The notes under the pieces: model-generated
Databases searched by the model: none
What the model saw: only the letters and a program-made list of their open reading frames with translations
What the model was told of the DNA's origin: nothing
Program-made: the position numbers and the translations under genes
From: Symmachiella sp942492455
Lineage (GTDB): Bacteria; Planctomycetota; Planctomycetia; Planctomycetales; Planctomycetaceae
Length of the DNA: 64,000 nucleotides
NCBI GenBank assembly: GCA_942492455.1
Contig: CALOFE010000081.1
Coordinates: 1 to 64,000 of the forward strand
Direction of reading: 5' to 3'
Part shown: piece by piece, positions 16,346 to 23,559 of the stretch
Numbering within the stretch: position 1 is the stretch's first letter
Layout of the letters: each line of letters begins with the position of its first letter

Positions 16346-16998
16346 TGAGCATCGATTATATTTTCAATGAATTTTAGATATACTATGCTACCTTTTTCTG
16401 AAAAGTTTAACTGTTGTTGAGTATCTATTATATAAAGCTCGATACCGAGTTCTTTACATTTTTCTTTCTTTATTCTGTCAATGACCTGTGTTCTATTATA
16501 TTTCTTTTCTCCATAAATAGGTTTGTAATGAAATATTCCATTTATTTCGAATGCTAATTTTAATTCAGGTATATAAATATCAAGTTCATATCCTATATCT
16601 TTTGTACTGTTGCAAGATATATCTAAATTTTCATATTTTTTTGTTATTTGTTTATGTAACCATATTTCTAGTTTGGATCTTCTAAAACCAATTTTTTTAT
16701 TTTTATTATGGAAAGTTGCTGCACATGAACTCGAACAGTAGTGATTATTATATTTAATTATTTGCCTATAGTGTTTCATAAACTTTTTATCGCATTCTCG
16801 ACATGAAACCTGTTGCGGTTTATGATAATATCTTTCGAACCCTGCCTCTTCTATAGCGTTGGTCCAAGAATCAAAAACATTGTATATTGTTCTCTTACTT
16901 GGTAAAAGATTCCATCTACTCGAATTAGGTACTTCTCCTGTTTGTGTATAATATATATGTAACTGTTCAAGTATAAACTCTTTTGAATAGATAGACAT
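16282..16998 (-). CDS. Vsr-like endonuclease with zinc-finger and helix-turn-helix N-terminus
   Basis: 238 residues. The first 60 look like a homing-endonuclease-associated repeat (LPSKRTIYNVFDSWTNAIEEAGF). A Cys4 unit follows (CRECDKKF…HYCSSSCAATFHNK). The C-terminal half carries KLEIWLHKQI, GYELDIYIPELKLAFEINGIFHY and a later DRIKKEKCKELGI, the acidic-residue and His layout of Vsr/EDxHD-type nucleases in free-standing mobile endonuclease genes. The last 18 residues are translated from the antisense of the neighbouring gene's Glu/Ala tail. A TTTTAAAGAA word lies 19 bases upstream. It is the only clear selfish-element candidate in the viral part. Confidence 0.65.
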   Translation of the reverse strand: MSIYSKEFILEQLHIYYTQTGEVPNSSRWNLLPSKRTIYNVFDSWTNAIEEAGFERYYHKPQQVSCRECDKKFMKHYRQIIKYNNHYCSSSCAATFHNKNKKIGFRRSKLEIWLHKQITKKYENLDISCNSTKDIGYELDIYIPELKLAFEINGIFHYKPIYGEKKYNRTQVIDRIKKEKCKELGIELYIIDTQQQLNFSEKGSIVYLKFIENIIDAHYASASSDSASASSSHFSCLM

Positions 16999-17053
16999 TT
17001 GTATTTCTAGTTATATTTCTTTAAAAGGTTTCGTACTTTTAAAAAAATAGAAT

Positions 17054-17126
17054 TGTAACTGATGAGAATCGAACTCATAACCTTTGGCTCATAAGACCAA
17101 CGCTCTACCGATTGAGCTACAGATAC
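17054..17126 (-). tRNA. tRNA-Ile(UAU)
   Basis: A 73-base cloverleaf: acceptor GTATCTG/CAGTTAC with one mismatch, D-arm GCTC-AATCGGTA-GAGC, anticodon stem TTGGT/GCCAA with loop CTTATGA, and T-arm ATGAG-TTCGATT-CTCAT. By standard numbering the anticodon is TAT (codon ATA). Confidence 0.85.
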
Positions 17127-17142
17127 TACAAGTACCCACAAC

Positions 17143-17240
17143 TGCTTACAATGGGATTCGAACCCATGTGGGAATACTCCCAGCAGATACCTCAAGACAG
17201 GTCTTAAGTCTGCCGCCTTGGACCGCTCGGCCATGTAAGC
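17143..17240 (-). tRNA. tRNA-Leu(UAA) with 14-base intron
   Basis: Acceptor GCTTACA/TGTAAGC is perfect. The anticodon stem GCAGA/TCTGC closes only if a 14-base intron at 17189-17202 is removed after position 37. The anticodon is TAA, with a long variable arm and T-arm ATGGG-TTCGAAT-CCCAT. The intron contains CTTGAG, which can pair with the anticodon-loop CTTAAG, as in eukaryotic pre-tRNAs. Confidence 0.9.
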
Positions 17241-17269
17241 TAGGGGGTGAGTTTATCGTTCTCCAACTT

Positions 17270-17352
17270 CGCCCAATACAGGAGTCGAACCTGTGACCTC
17301 ACGCTAACTAGGGGCAGAAGGCGCGCGTTCTATCCAGCTGAACTAATCGGGC
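17270..17352 (-). tRNA. tRNA-Arg(UCU) with 9-base intron
   Basis: Acceptor GCCCGAT/ATTGGGC, D-arm GTTC…GAAC, T-arm ACAGG-TTCGACT-CCTGT. The anticodon stem CGCGC pairs with GCGTG only after removing CCCCTAGTT (17306-17314), again right after position 37. The anticodon is TCT (codon AGA). Confidence 0.87.
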
Positions 17353-17381
17353 TAACACAAGCAACTGGCCACATGAACCTG

Positions 17382-17417
17382 CTGCTCGAAAAGGAGTCGG
17401 GGACAACGGTACTTAAC
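17382..17417 (-). promoter_or_regulatory. Conserved element upstream of tRNA-Arg
   Basis: On the minus strand it begins GTTAAGTACCG and ends CCTTTTCGAGCAG, 30 bases upstream of the tRNA. A closely matching block stands 28 bases upstream of tRNA-Lys. Conservation between the two spacers suggests a shared expression signal or an ancestral duplication unit. Confidence 0.5.
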
Positions 17418-17457
17418 AGGCAAGGACCAGAGGACGGGACGACACGAGCAAAAAAAC

Positions 17458-17531
17458 AGCCTCGGACGGGGATCGAACCCGCAACCCCGGAATTAAAAGT
17501 TCCGTACTCTAACCAATTGAGCTACCGAAGC
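17458..17531 (-). tRNA. tRNA-Lys(UUU)
   Basis: A 74-base cloverleaf with acceptor GCTTCGG/CCGAGGC (G-T tolerated), anticodon stem CGGAA/TTCCG, loop CTTTTAA (anticodon TTT) and T-arm GCGGG-TTCGATC-CCCGT. No intron. Confidence 0.93.
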
Positions 17532-17558
17532 GCACCTACATATCAGCCATCTCACCTA

Positions 17559-17594
17559 CTGCTCGAGAAGGACTCGGCGAATACACTACTTAAC
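17559..17594 (-). promoter_or_regulatory. Conserved element upstream of tRNA-Lys
   Basis: The minus strand reads GTTAAGTAGTG…CCTTCTCGAGCAG and matches the block upstream of tRNA-Arg at most positions and at nearly the same distance from the tRNA. Confidence 0.5.
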
Positions 17595-17736
17595 GGGTAC
17601 GGCACGAACATGAATTGAATAGATGCATGAAATGCATTGGGGTTACCCCCCGTAATACCACTATGTGTTTTATCTCTTTAAATTGTTTTCAATTGTTTTC
17701 AATTGTTTATCTTTTTAAATTCAAAAAAGGTTGTAT
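17595..17736. other. Low-complexity spacer beside tRNA cluster
   Basis: It contains ggggttacccccc and a repeated ttttcaattg word (about 17686-17707) but no gene that I can see. Confidence 0.5.
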
Positions 17737-18300
17737 TCAACGCCAAGCTAACCAAAACAAAAATTCAACGCCAGCCACTACGAACAACACCATATCAGTG
17801 AGTACAGTGGTAGTAACAAATGTAACGGCAATAGCATGATTGACATTATCATCGGCATATGCTCCGGATGTTTTTTCAAAGTAAGCAGTATCGAGTCCCC
17901 AAATATCCGCATATACTTTTGCTTTGCTCAAACGACAATCATTTTCAAATGGAATTGTTTCGTTGGTGATTTTCAGGATTGAATCCTGGATTTCATTTTT
18001 GAAACTACGGTAGCAGAAATCGCTCCTGCATCCTTCGGAACGGGCATCAAATGGTAGCCATCGTGGTGATTCTTCTTCTCCTTCAAGGAGAACAGAAAGG
18101 GTCATTAGGTTGCTGTCGCCGTCCTTGATAGCGAAAACTTGGCAAGGCACATCCTTGAAAGAAGCAAGATGGATGAAAAACACAGCCGTGAAGAAATTCC
18201 CGACCAGTATCAGTGGCACACCGACAGCGATGGCGGCCTTCCGTTCCGGGGTCATGGTAACAAGTGGCGTTAGCAGCAGCCACCGTTGCCGCGTAACCAT
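17737..18300 (-). CDS. Two-span membrane protein with cysteine-bearing loop
   Basis: 187 residues. One span lies near residues 22-45 (AAIAVGVPLILVGNFFTAVFFIHLA) and another near the C-terminus (VTTTVLTDMVLFVVAGVEFLFWLAW). The loop between them has CRSDFCYRSF and NDCRLSK. The layout (short N-terminus, span, Cys loop, span) echoes the tandem membrane pair at 15000-15987, so a distant paralogue is possible, though I see little direct identity. The start overlaps the end of the next gene by 31 bases. Confidence 0.65.
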   Translation of the reverse strand: MVTRQRWLLLTPLVTMTPERKAAIAVGVPLILVGNFFTAVFFIHLASFKDVPCQVFAIKDGDSNLMTLSVLLEGEEESPRWLPFDARSEGCRSDFCYRSFKNEIQDSILKITNETIPFENDCRLSKAKVYADIWGLDTAYFEKTSGAYADDNVNHAIAVTFVTTTVLTDMVLFVVAGVEFLFWLAWR

Positions 18301-18539
18301 GATACGTAGCGCAATAGCAGGTTAAGTTTTATGAAACGTTTTGTTTTCCCGCTTCCATGGCAAATGCAACAATCTGTACAGAGATAACACCGCGATTCCA
18401 AAAACTCTTCACAGGTATACTTGTATTGTGAACAGGTAAAGCCGAACATATCGGTAGTTTCCACTTTTTTGAAAGTGATATGTGGTTTGTCTCGGTGATG
18501 AACGAAACCACGTCCTTTACAATGAAAACATGTAATCAT
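18270..18539 (-). CDS. Small DnaJ-type zinc-finger protein
   Basis: 89 residues with two CxxCxGxG-like units, CFHCKGRG at the start and CCICHGSGKTK near residue 57, plus CYLC between them. This is the zinc-binding arrangement of DnaJ central domains, but no J domain is present. It may bind unfolded protein or simply be a structural zinc module. It overlaps the downstream gene by 31 bases on the same strand. Confidence 0.6.
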   Translation of the reverse strand: MITCFHCKGRGFVHHRDKPHITFKKVETTDMFGFTCSQYKYTCEEFLESRCYLCTDCCICHGSGKTKRFIKLNLLLRYVSWLRGNGGCC

Positions 18540-18549
18540 CTGTTCTTTA

Positions 18550-19269
18550 TTATTTTGATACGTTTAAGTCGGTAATCTTGAAAATGGGTGTGGTTAATTC
18601 TTGCGAGAAATAGTATCTACGATTCAAAAAGTTGAATGAAATCGGACCGACCACCGTTTTGGTTCGGAGACTGGCATTTTTAGTAATGCCGTAATTCACC
18701 ACGATTTGGACAATGTCTCCCGGCGCTAGTTCTCGGTCCCAAGTGATTTTCAAAATTGTGTAAATGTGTCCATTCATTGGAGCGGGGATAAATATATTGC
18801 CGAAATAAAGCTGTTTCAATGGTGGAAACTCAATAATACCCATGTCGACATACGGATGTTCATAACTAAATTCCAGTTTGTTGATATTTGCTCCGGGACA
18901 TTGTATGTTCAAGAAATTAAAAAAGTCTCCCGTTCTATTCAATTTTATTCTTGAAACCCGTTCAGCATCCGCAACATGATAACATATTCGTCTTTTGAAA
19001 TAGACAATGTCAAATGGACCAACTCCGTTGTATTCAGAAAACAAATACATCGCCGCGGTTCGGTTTTTCCATGTGTCATCAATGCGAGCAACAGATTCCT
19101 TTGCATAAAATGGTGATTCAAGGTCTTCACATTGGGCTGTTTTTAATTTCAAAATACAATTATCCAAATTAGTTTCGTCGTCTGTGTATACATATTCTTT
19201 GAAATTGTCAAAGCTTGACCGGATACCAAGTTCTCGATTCGTCAACTTCGTCAACTTCGTCAACTTCAT
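18550..19269 (-). CDS. Unknown viral protein
   Basis: 239 residues with strand-rich sequence, for example PYVDMGIIEFPPLKQLYFG and GDIVQIVVNYGI. No membrane segment or catalytic motif is recognised. The first ten residues (MKLTKLTKLT) come from a three-copy gtcaacttc DNA repeat, so the true start could be slightly downstream. It runs in the same direction as the zinc-finger gene, 10 bases away. Confidence 0.65.
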   Translation of the reverse strand: MKLTKLTKLTNRELGIRSSFDNFKEYVYTDDETNLDNCILKLKTAQCEDLESPFYAKESVARIDDTWKNRTAAMYLFSEYNGVGPFDIVYFKRRICYHVADAERVSRIKLNRTGDFFNFLNIQCPGANINKLEFSYEHPYVDMGIIEFPPLKQLYFGNIFIPAPMNGHIYTILKITWDRELAPGDIVQIVVNYGITKNASLRTKTVVGPISFNFLNRRYYFSQELTTPIFKITDLNVSK

Positions 19270-19315
19270 TTAGATTTATAAGATAAAAAATATATTATAA
19301 ATGTTAAAGTAACAC

Positions 19316-19486
19316 ATGCCTATTCAACGAAAGACAGATTCGAACGGAACATACTACCGCTGGGGTGATACTGGAAAGAAGTACTATTATACTCCGGGAA
19401 ATGTAAATTCACGCGAGCGTGCAAAAAACAAAGCTATAAAACAAGCTCGAGCAATTTACGCAAATCGCAACTTTACCAAATCTTAA
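19316..19486 (+). CDS. Small basic protein with YYRWGDTGKKY motif
   Basis: 56 residues. The N-terminal MPIQRKTDSNGTYYRWGDTGKKYYY, with a C-terminal helix AKNKAIKQARAIYANR, follows the pattern of tiny phage and algal-virus proteins (…YRWGxxGKxY…A..QxRAIYA) of unknown function. AT-rich DNA (tatattataa) precedes it. Its last 14 bases overlap the end of the leftward zinc-finger gene. Confidence 0.65.
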   Translation: MPIQRKTDSNGTYYRWGDTGKKYYYTPGNVNSRERAKNKAIKQARAIYANRNFTKS

Positions 19487-19901
19487 CAACTTGTTTAACA
19501 TACTGCATGCACACTGGGCATTTCGCATTGCCGGAATTCTTCACTTCTAATGCGCACGGATAACAGGATACTCGGTGACCGTCTGTTTCTCCTTCATGGA
19601 CAAACAGTGCATTGGCATCGGCTACTGTACATATCAGGCATTTCTCCACCTCGATTTTGTTTTCGGTTTCAACAGGGTTACCCACTTTGTCCAAATTGCA
19701 TTTGAAACATTTTATTTTATTGGCAAATAACAATTCGTTACATCCCTTGCATATCCAATCACCGGGAAACTTCTTCTTCGGTTTGGCGTTTCCGCCGCCG
19801 CCGCCGCCGCCATTTCTCTTTGTCCCGCATTTTCTACAACTGTCTTTTCTTGCATAGATTTTGAAATTGCAAACATTGCACCACCAGTCGTCCATTAACA
19901 T
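19473..19901 (-). CDS. RanBP2-type zinc-finger and RING-like protein
   Basis: 142 residues. Two RanBP2-like fingers lie at residues 6-26 (WWCNVCNFK…CRKCGTK) and about 48-70 (DWICKGCNEL…KCFKCN), separated by a glycine run and a basic patch. A C-terminal RING-like module follows (CLICTVADANALFVHEG…SCYPCALEV…KCPVCM). This layout suggests a ubiquitin ligase or ubiquitin-binding adaptor acting on host proteins. Start at 19901, or at the second ATG at 19895. Confidence 0.75.
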   Translation of the reverse strand: MLMDDWWCNVCNFKIYARKDSCRKCGTKRNGGGGGGGNAKPKKKFPGDWICKGCNELLFANKIKCFKCNLDKVGNPVETENKIEVEKCLICTVADANALFVHEGETDGHRVSCYPCALEVKNSGNAKCPVCMQYVKQVVKIW

Positions 19902-20113
19902 TGGTATTTAATTTTTTAACAATTAACAAACGCATAGTGCGCGGTACAAGATCGGCCAGAGTACAGTGCTAGATACAGGACGGGAAACGGCAACAAAGTG
20001 CCGGTTGCGGGACATGGGTAATTGTACTGGATTTTACTGGACAAATACTCGGGCATACCGGTATCTGGACGGAAACAATCCTAATTTTGTCTCTGCTTTT
20101 TCAAGATGACCGG
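19902..20113. other. Intergenic spacer
   Basis: A mixed-composition spacer with repeated gtaca, gggaca and accgg words. I find no frame, tRNA or strong hairpin in it. Confidence 0.4.
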
Positions 20114-20566
20114 TTACGGGACACCTGGCGACTCGAGGGGGACGGCAAATTTCGAAAGAAAATTAGAAATGTCATCCACATCAGAATCATCTAATCCGAA
20201 TTGGCCTTTGTTCATTCTAATATTATTAACCAGTGCATCTCTTTTGGTATCTTTCTCGATATCTAGCCAAGCTCCCTGCATGATGTAGAATTCTACCAAA
20301 TTGAATTTTTTTGTTATTGTATACGAGATTAAATTTGTGATCCGCGGTATGTATACATTGAATCTGTAAAGCTTTTTCATGAATTCAAGTTGTTTGTCGT
20401 TTAATTCGCCCCAACCCAATTTTAAAGACAATGGCTTAAAATCAATATTGTAGGTCGTGTATACGTAATAAAATGCATCGAAATCTTGTCTTTCTATCAA
20501 ATATTGCGCCAATCTTTTAGCTGCAATTGGATATTTCGTCAAGATAGCATTTTCTTGGTCACCCAT
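20114..20566 (-). CDS. Unknown viral protein, possibly divergent ankyrin-like
   Basis: 150 residues, helical. Segments such as YLIERQDFDAFYYVYTTYNID and KKFNLVEFYIMQGAWLDIEKD have the spacing of degenerate ankyrin repeats seen in giant viruses, but the consensus is weak. No other motif is visible. The 5' side carries the five-copy gttacttc repeat, and a divergent gene starts at 20700. Confidence 0.55.
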   Translation of the reverse strand: MGDQENAILTKYPIAAKRLAQYLIERQDFDAFYYVYTTYNIDFKPLSLKLGWGELNDKQLEFMKKLYRFNVYIPRITNLISYTITKKFNLVEFYIMQGAWLDIEKDTKRDALVNNIRMNKGQFGLDDSDVDDISNFLSKFAVPLESPGVP

Positions 20567-20586
20567 CTCCGTGACCAGCGACTCGC

Positions 20587-20626
20587 GTTACTTCGTTACT
20601 TCGTTACTTCGTTACTTCGTTACTTC
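20587..20626. repeat. Five-copy tandem octamer gttacttc
   Basis: Perfect gttacttc x5 lies in the spacer between divergent genes. The same octamer appears at 8597-8616, and its complement word at 2259 and 8640. Confidence 0.9.
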
Positions 20627-20699
20627 CTTAAATTGTTTTCAAGAGCGACACACGCACGCGCGCCTGTAGAGTCACTTTCAGTCTTCGACTCGGTTCGGA

Positions 20700-21395
20700 A
20701 TGTATCGAAGGCGCGTCGTCCGGCAGCGACCTAGTCTTCGTTATTTCAATCGTGAAACATATGACGGTTCCCAATTTCTGGAACGTTCATTGTTTTTGAG
20801 TCTTTCCGAGGAGGACCGTGGATTTGTTCAGGCTCGCCGCAAGGCTTTCAATGAAAAACGTCATGCCGAATACCTGGAGCGGGAATTGAGGCGTCAGGTG
20901 GAAGCGGAAGAACGCGAGAAGCAGCGTCAAGTTCAAGCTGAACGAACTCGGAAGTACAAAGCATTTCTCGAATCCTGCGAACCATATTTCAACTCGGCAA
21001 CAACCGCAATGAAGGAAAGTCTTCATCCGTCGTCAGAATCCGGCGAAGCCGATGGTTGGTTTGATTTTCCATTTGATGCGTCTCTTGAGCCCAAATTTTC
21101 CCAACACCAAATTCAACTCATCATGGAGAAACTCAATAATCTTGCTGTTGATTATGGAATTTCAGAAATGACTCAAGAGATAGGGCTATTTCCCAAGGTT
21201 GTACGAGTCAACTACTGGTTGAAATCAAAGGTTGAACTTTTCCAACGTATTGTAGAGCTTGAAAATCAGCTTGAACGTTTGGCCGACGCCGAGGACAAAA
21301 TTCGGAATTTGGAGCGCCGATTTCAAAAGATGGCGGATGTCGCGTGTTCGGTAGAGTCTGCAGATTCTACGAAGGCAAGTTTCGGTTCATACTAG
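20700..21395 (+). CDS. Coiled-coil protein
   Basis: 231 residues. A basic N-terminus (MYRRRVVRQRPS) is followed by a long charged helix (residues about 50-95, ELRRQVEAEEREKQRQVQ), a middle segment with WFDFPFDASLEP, and a C-terminal coiled coil (FQRIVELENQLERLADAEDK). It is GC-richer than most viral neighbours. No enzymatic motif. It is probably an oligomeric structural or adaptor protein. Confidence 0.65.
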   Translation: MYRRRVVRQRPSLRYFNRETYDGSQFLERSLFLSLSEEDRGFVQARRKAFNEKRHAEYLERELRRQVEAEEREKQRQVQAERTRKYKAFLESCEPYFNSATTAMKESLHPSSESGEADGWFDFPFDASLEPKFSQHQIQLIMEKLNNLAVDYGISEMTQEIGLFPKVVRVNYWLKSKVELFQRIVELENQLERLADAEDKIRNLERRFQKMADVACSVESADSTKASFGSY

Positions 21396-21922
21396 TGAAC
21401 AAATGATTTTCCCAGGTTTTTTGTTACATTTAGCTCATCTTTTTGAATTTCGTCGGCTGTGCATGTTTTCAAAATGCACATGTGTATCCCGAGACTTGTC
21501 TGTACATCTCGTATGATAGTATTCCAAGAACAGTTTAAAAGAGAATAGAAGTAAATTCCGTTCAAATACTGATTATCGACTTGAGGAAAATTGATAATGA
21601 TTCCATTATTGAAATTCTTTTGAGACATGTAATTCTTTAATTGCTTTATTTCATTCCATTTAAGGCATTTATTCACGGTTGCTTTAAGCTCGACAATCAT
21701 TGATTGATTTGCCTTTGAAACAACCAAGTCATAACGCCCTGCCCCTATCGGGATCTCGCTCCAAATGTACGGGACAGGCATTTCAGAAGATACTGTATAA
21801 CCATGATTTTGAAATATCATCTTTACAGCATTTTGATACATTGCTTCCGTATAACCGGCTCCAATCTCCAAATACATCTTTTCAACATCTAATAATACAG
21901 ATACCAAATCAGAAAACAGCAT
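21392..21922 (-). CDS. GxxExxY-family PD-(D/E)XK-like protein
   Basis: 176 residues from the ATG at 21922. The family signature GYTEAMY (residues about 20-26) is present, followed by the nuclease-like core GAGRYDLVV…SMIVELKATVNK…IKQLKNYM and a C-terminal NGIIINFPQ. GxxExxY proteins are widespread small proteins with a restriction-endonuclease-like fold and unproven function, and are frequent in bacteria and giant viruses. The D…ExK residues are present. The stop overlaps the end of the rightward coiled-coil gene by four bases. Confidence 0.8.
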   Translation of the reverse strand: MLFSDLVSVLLDVEKMYLEIGAGYTEAMYQNAVKMIFQNHGYTVSSEMPVPYIWSEIPIGAGRYDLVVSKANQSMIVELKATVNKCLKWNEIKQLKNYMSQKNFNNGIIINFPQVDNQYLNGIYFYSLLNCSWNTIIRDVQTSLGIHMCILKTCTADEIQKDELNVTKNLGKSFVH

Positions 21923-22014
21923 CTCTTTGAAATAACACAGGATTGTTCTTAAATTAAAATTCTTGCGTTCGAAATTATATTTTTTTATAATTCGTAATTT
22001 CAAGAAATACACCT

Positions 22015-22233
22015 ATGGAATCAATTCAAGGATTTGTTTTTGTTCCTATTGCAGCCGTCATTGCGGTTATTTACACTTGGATGACTACGGATGTAGCAGA
22101 TGAGAATCGTTTCAAAGAAGTAATCAAAAATGTCATCCTGGTATCTGTTTTGGTCGCTATCGCAGTCATGGTAAACACAAACGGGCTCCCAACCGGAGTG
22201 ATAGACGAGTTCAATGTTGGACCTGCGGAATAA
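22015..22233 (+). CDS. Small two-span membrane protein
   Basis: 72 residues with two hydrophobic helices (FVFVPIAAVIAVIYTW and NVILVSVLVAIAVMV) separated by a polar loop, ending in an acidic tail. It resembles small virion membrane proteins in size and layout, but I cannot assign a family. The last bases overlap the end of the leftward RING gene. Confidence 0.6.
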   Translation: MESIQGFVFVPIAAVIAVIYTWMTTDVADENRFKEVIKNVILVSVLVAIAVMVNTNGLPTGVIDEFNVGPAE

Positions 22234-23173
22234 GAAGAAGTTCCGCTTCCGCTGGCGCTGGCGCTTCGTCAGCGTCTTCAATAACTACCGGAGCATCAGC
22301 GACTATCCCTTCGCGATGGTCCAGGTTCGCACGACACAACGCACATGCTCGATTGATTTTGACCTGTTTCCGAAGGCACCGCCAATGAAACCAATGACCA
22401 CAATCGACTTTGGCATAATACTTGGATGAGTTGAAAAACTTTTCTTGACAAATCGAACACTCGTCTTCAAGGCTCGGGTTTTTCGAACACGGTGTGACTT
22501 GTTTGTTGACATAATGCTTGAGGATTAGGTTCACCTCCTTTTGCGATATCTTGTTCTTCTCAATGGAATATTGCCTAAACTGTTCATAGCCATCATCCAT
22601 TACCTCGAAACCTTCTTCAGCTTCCGCGTCGACTTGCGCTTCGGGTTCGAGTTCGAGTTCATCTTCCGATTCCGCTTGCGCTTCTGGTTCTGCTTCATCT
22701 TCCGATTCCGCTTGCGCTTGCGCTTCATCTTCAGCTTCATCTTCCGATTCAACGTCCGGTTCCAATTCCCAATCAGCTTCCGATTCCGATTCGATTTGCC
22801 AATTAACTTGAGGTGCCGGTTCAACTTCGTCCCCCGAATCGTCGTAGATAACTTCGATGTCCTCCACCCACTGCAGTGGCTCTCGCGCTGGCTCCCGCGC
22901 CGGCTCCTGTACTGGTTCCACATCCTCGTCGTCCTCCTCTTGAATCGTAATCGGTATGCGTCGAAGTCGTCGGTGACGTCGATGTCTGTTGTTATTGTTG
23001 TAAGGTTGAAAGCGCGAAGCCGTGGGCGAAGTCGTCACTGAAGTCGTCACTGACGCCGGAGCCGGAGCCGCCGCAGTTGGTGTCGTAGCATCCACGATGT
23101 TTCCGGTCAGTCGTTGAATCTCCCCAACAGTTAGAAAAATCACAGGGAAGCGTGCTGGCTCTTGGCCGCTCAT
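22211..23173 (-). CDS. RING-H2 finger protein with acidic repeats
   Basis: 320 residues. A low-complexity N-terminal part is rich in Pro/Ala/Thr and a basic NNNRHRRHRRLRR patch. A Glu/Asp/Ala/Ser repeat region (about residues 125-200) comes next. Then a RING-H2 domain, CSICQEKF…VDCGHWFHWRCLRK…CALCR (about residues 241-285). RING-H2 domains recruit E2 enzymes, so this is a likely E3 ubiquitin ligase. The start is preceded by a short gtcagactgac palindrome. Confidence 0.8.
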   Translation of the reverse strand: MSGQEPARFPVIFLTVGEIQRLTGNIVDATTPTAAAPAPASVTTSVTTSPTASRFQPYNNNNRHRRHRRLRRIPITIQEEDDEDVEPVQEPAREPAREPLQWVEDIEVIYDDSGDEVEPAPQVNWQIESESEADWELEPDVESEDEAEDEAQAQAESEDEAEPEAQAESEDELELEPEAQVDAEAEEGFEVMDDGYEQFRQYSIEKNKISQKEVNLILKHYVNKQVTPCSKNPSLEDECSICQEKFFNSSKYYAKVDCGHWFHWRCLRKQVKINRACALCRANLDHREGIVADAPVVIEDADEAPAPAEAELLLIPQVQH

Positions 23174-23305
23174 GGTCAGACTGACCGCCCGCGCGCTCCG
23201 CTCCGATCCTATCTTCCTAAAAAAAGACGCGTAACGGTAACACGATAACTGGATTTAATATAAGAATGCTAACGATGATGATAATGATAATGCTAATGCT
23301 TAATG

Positions 23306-23524
23306 CTAAATGCTAGCATAGATGTTCATAATCAAATAAATGAAAATTGCAATTAATACTGAAATTACATGAAGTGGAAATATTGTTTCGTCATCTTCAA
23401 AACCAAATTCTCTAATTCTTTCATCTTCTGTAAAAAGCAAAAGTGGTTTATTATTTACAATCATCATAATGATAATCGCATAAACCGTAATTGAAGCAAC
23501 AAGGGGATTTGAAATTGAAACCAT
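23306..23524 (-). CDS. Small two-span membrane protein
   Basis: 72 residues from the ATG at 23524. Two hydrophobic segments (SITVYAIIIMMIV and LHVISVLIAIFIYLIMNIY) flank a charged middle (TEDERIREFGFEDDE). Unknown function. The DNA downstream (23206-23305) is low-complexity gctaatg/gataatg sequence. Confidence 0.55.
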   Translation of the reverse strand: MVSISNPLVASITVYAIIIMMIVNNKPLLLFTEDERIREFGFEDDETIFPLHVISVLIAIFIYLIMNIYASI

Positions 23525-23559
23525 ACTACCGTAAAACAAGAAAAAAGTTTTGCTAAACT

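Noticed and set aside
17079..17095. tRNA-Met(CAU) reading of the first tRNA
   Set aside because: The CTCATAA loop appears only on the plus strand, whereas the D- and T-arms are correct on the minus strand, giving loop CTTATGA and anticodon UAU.
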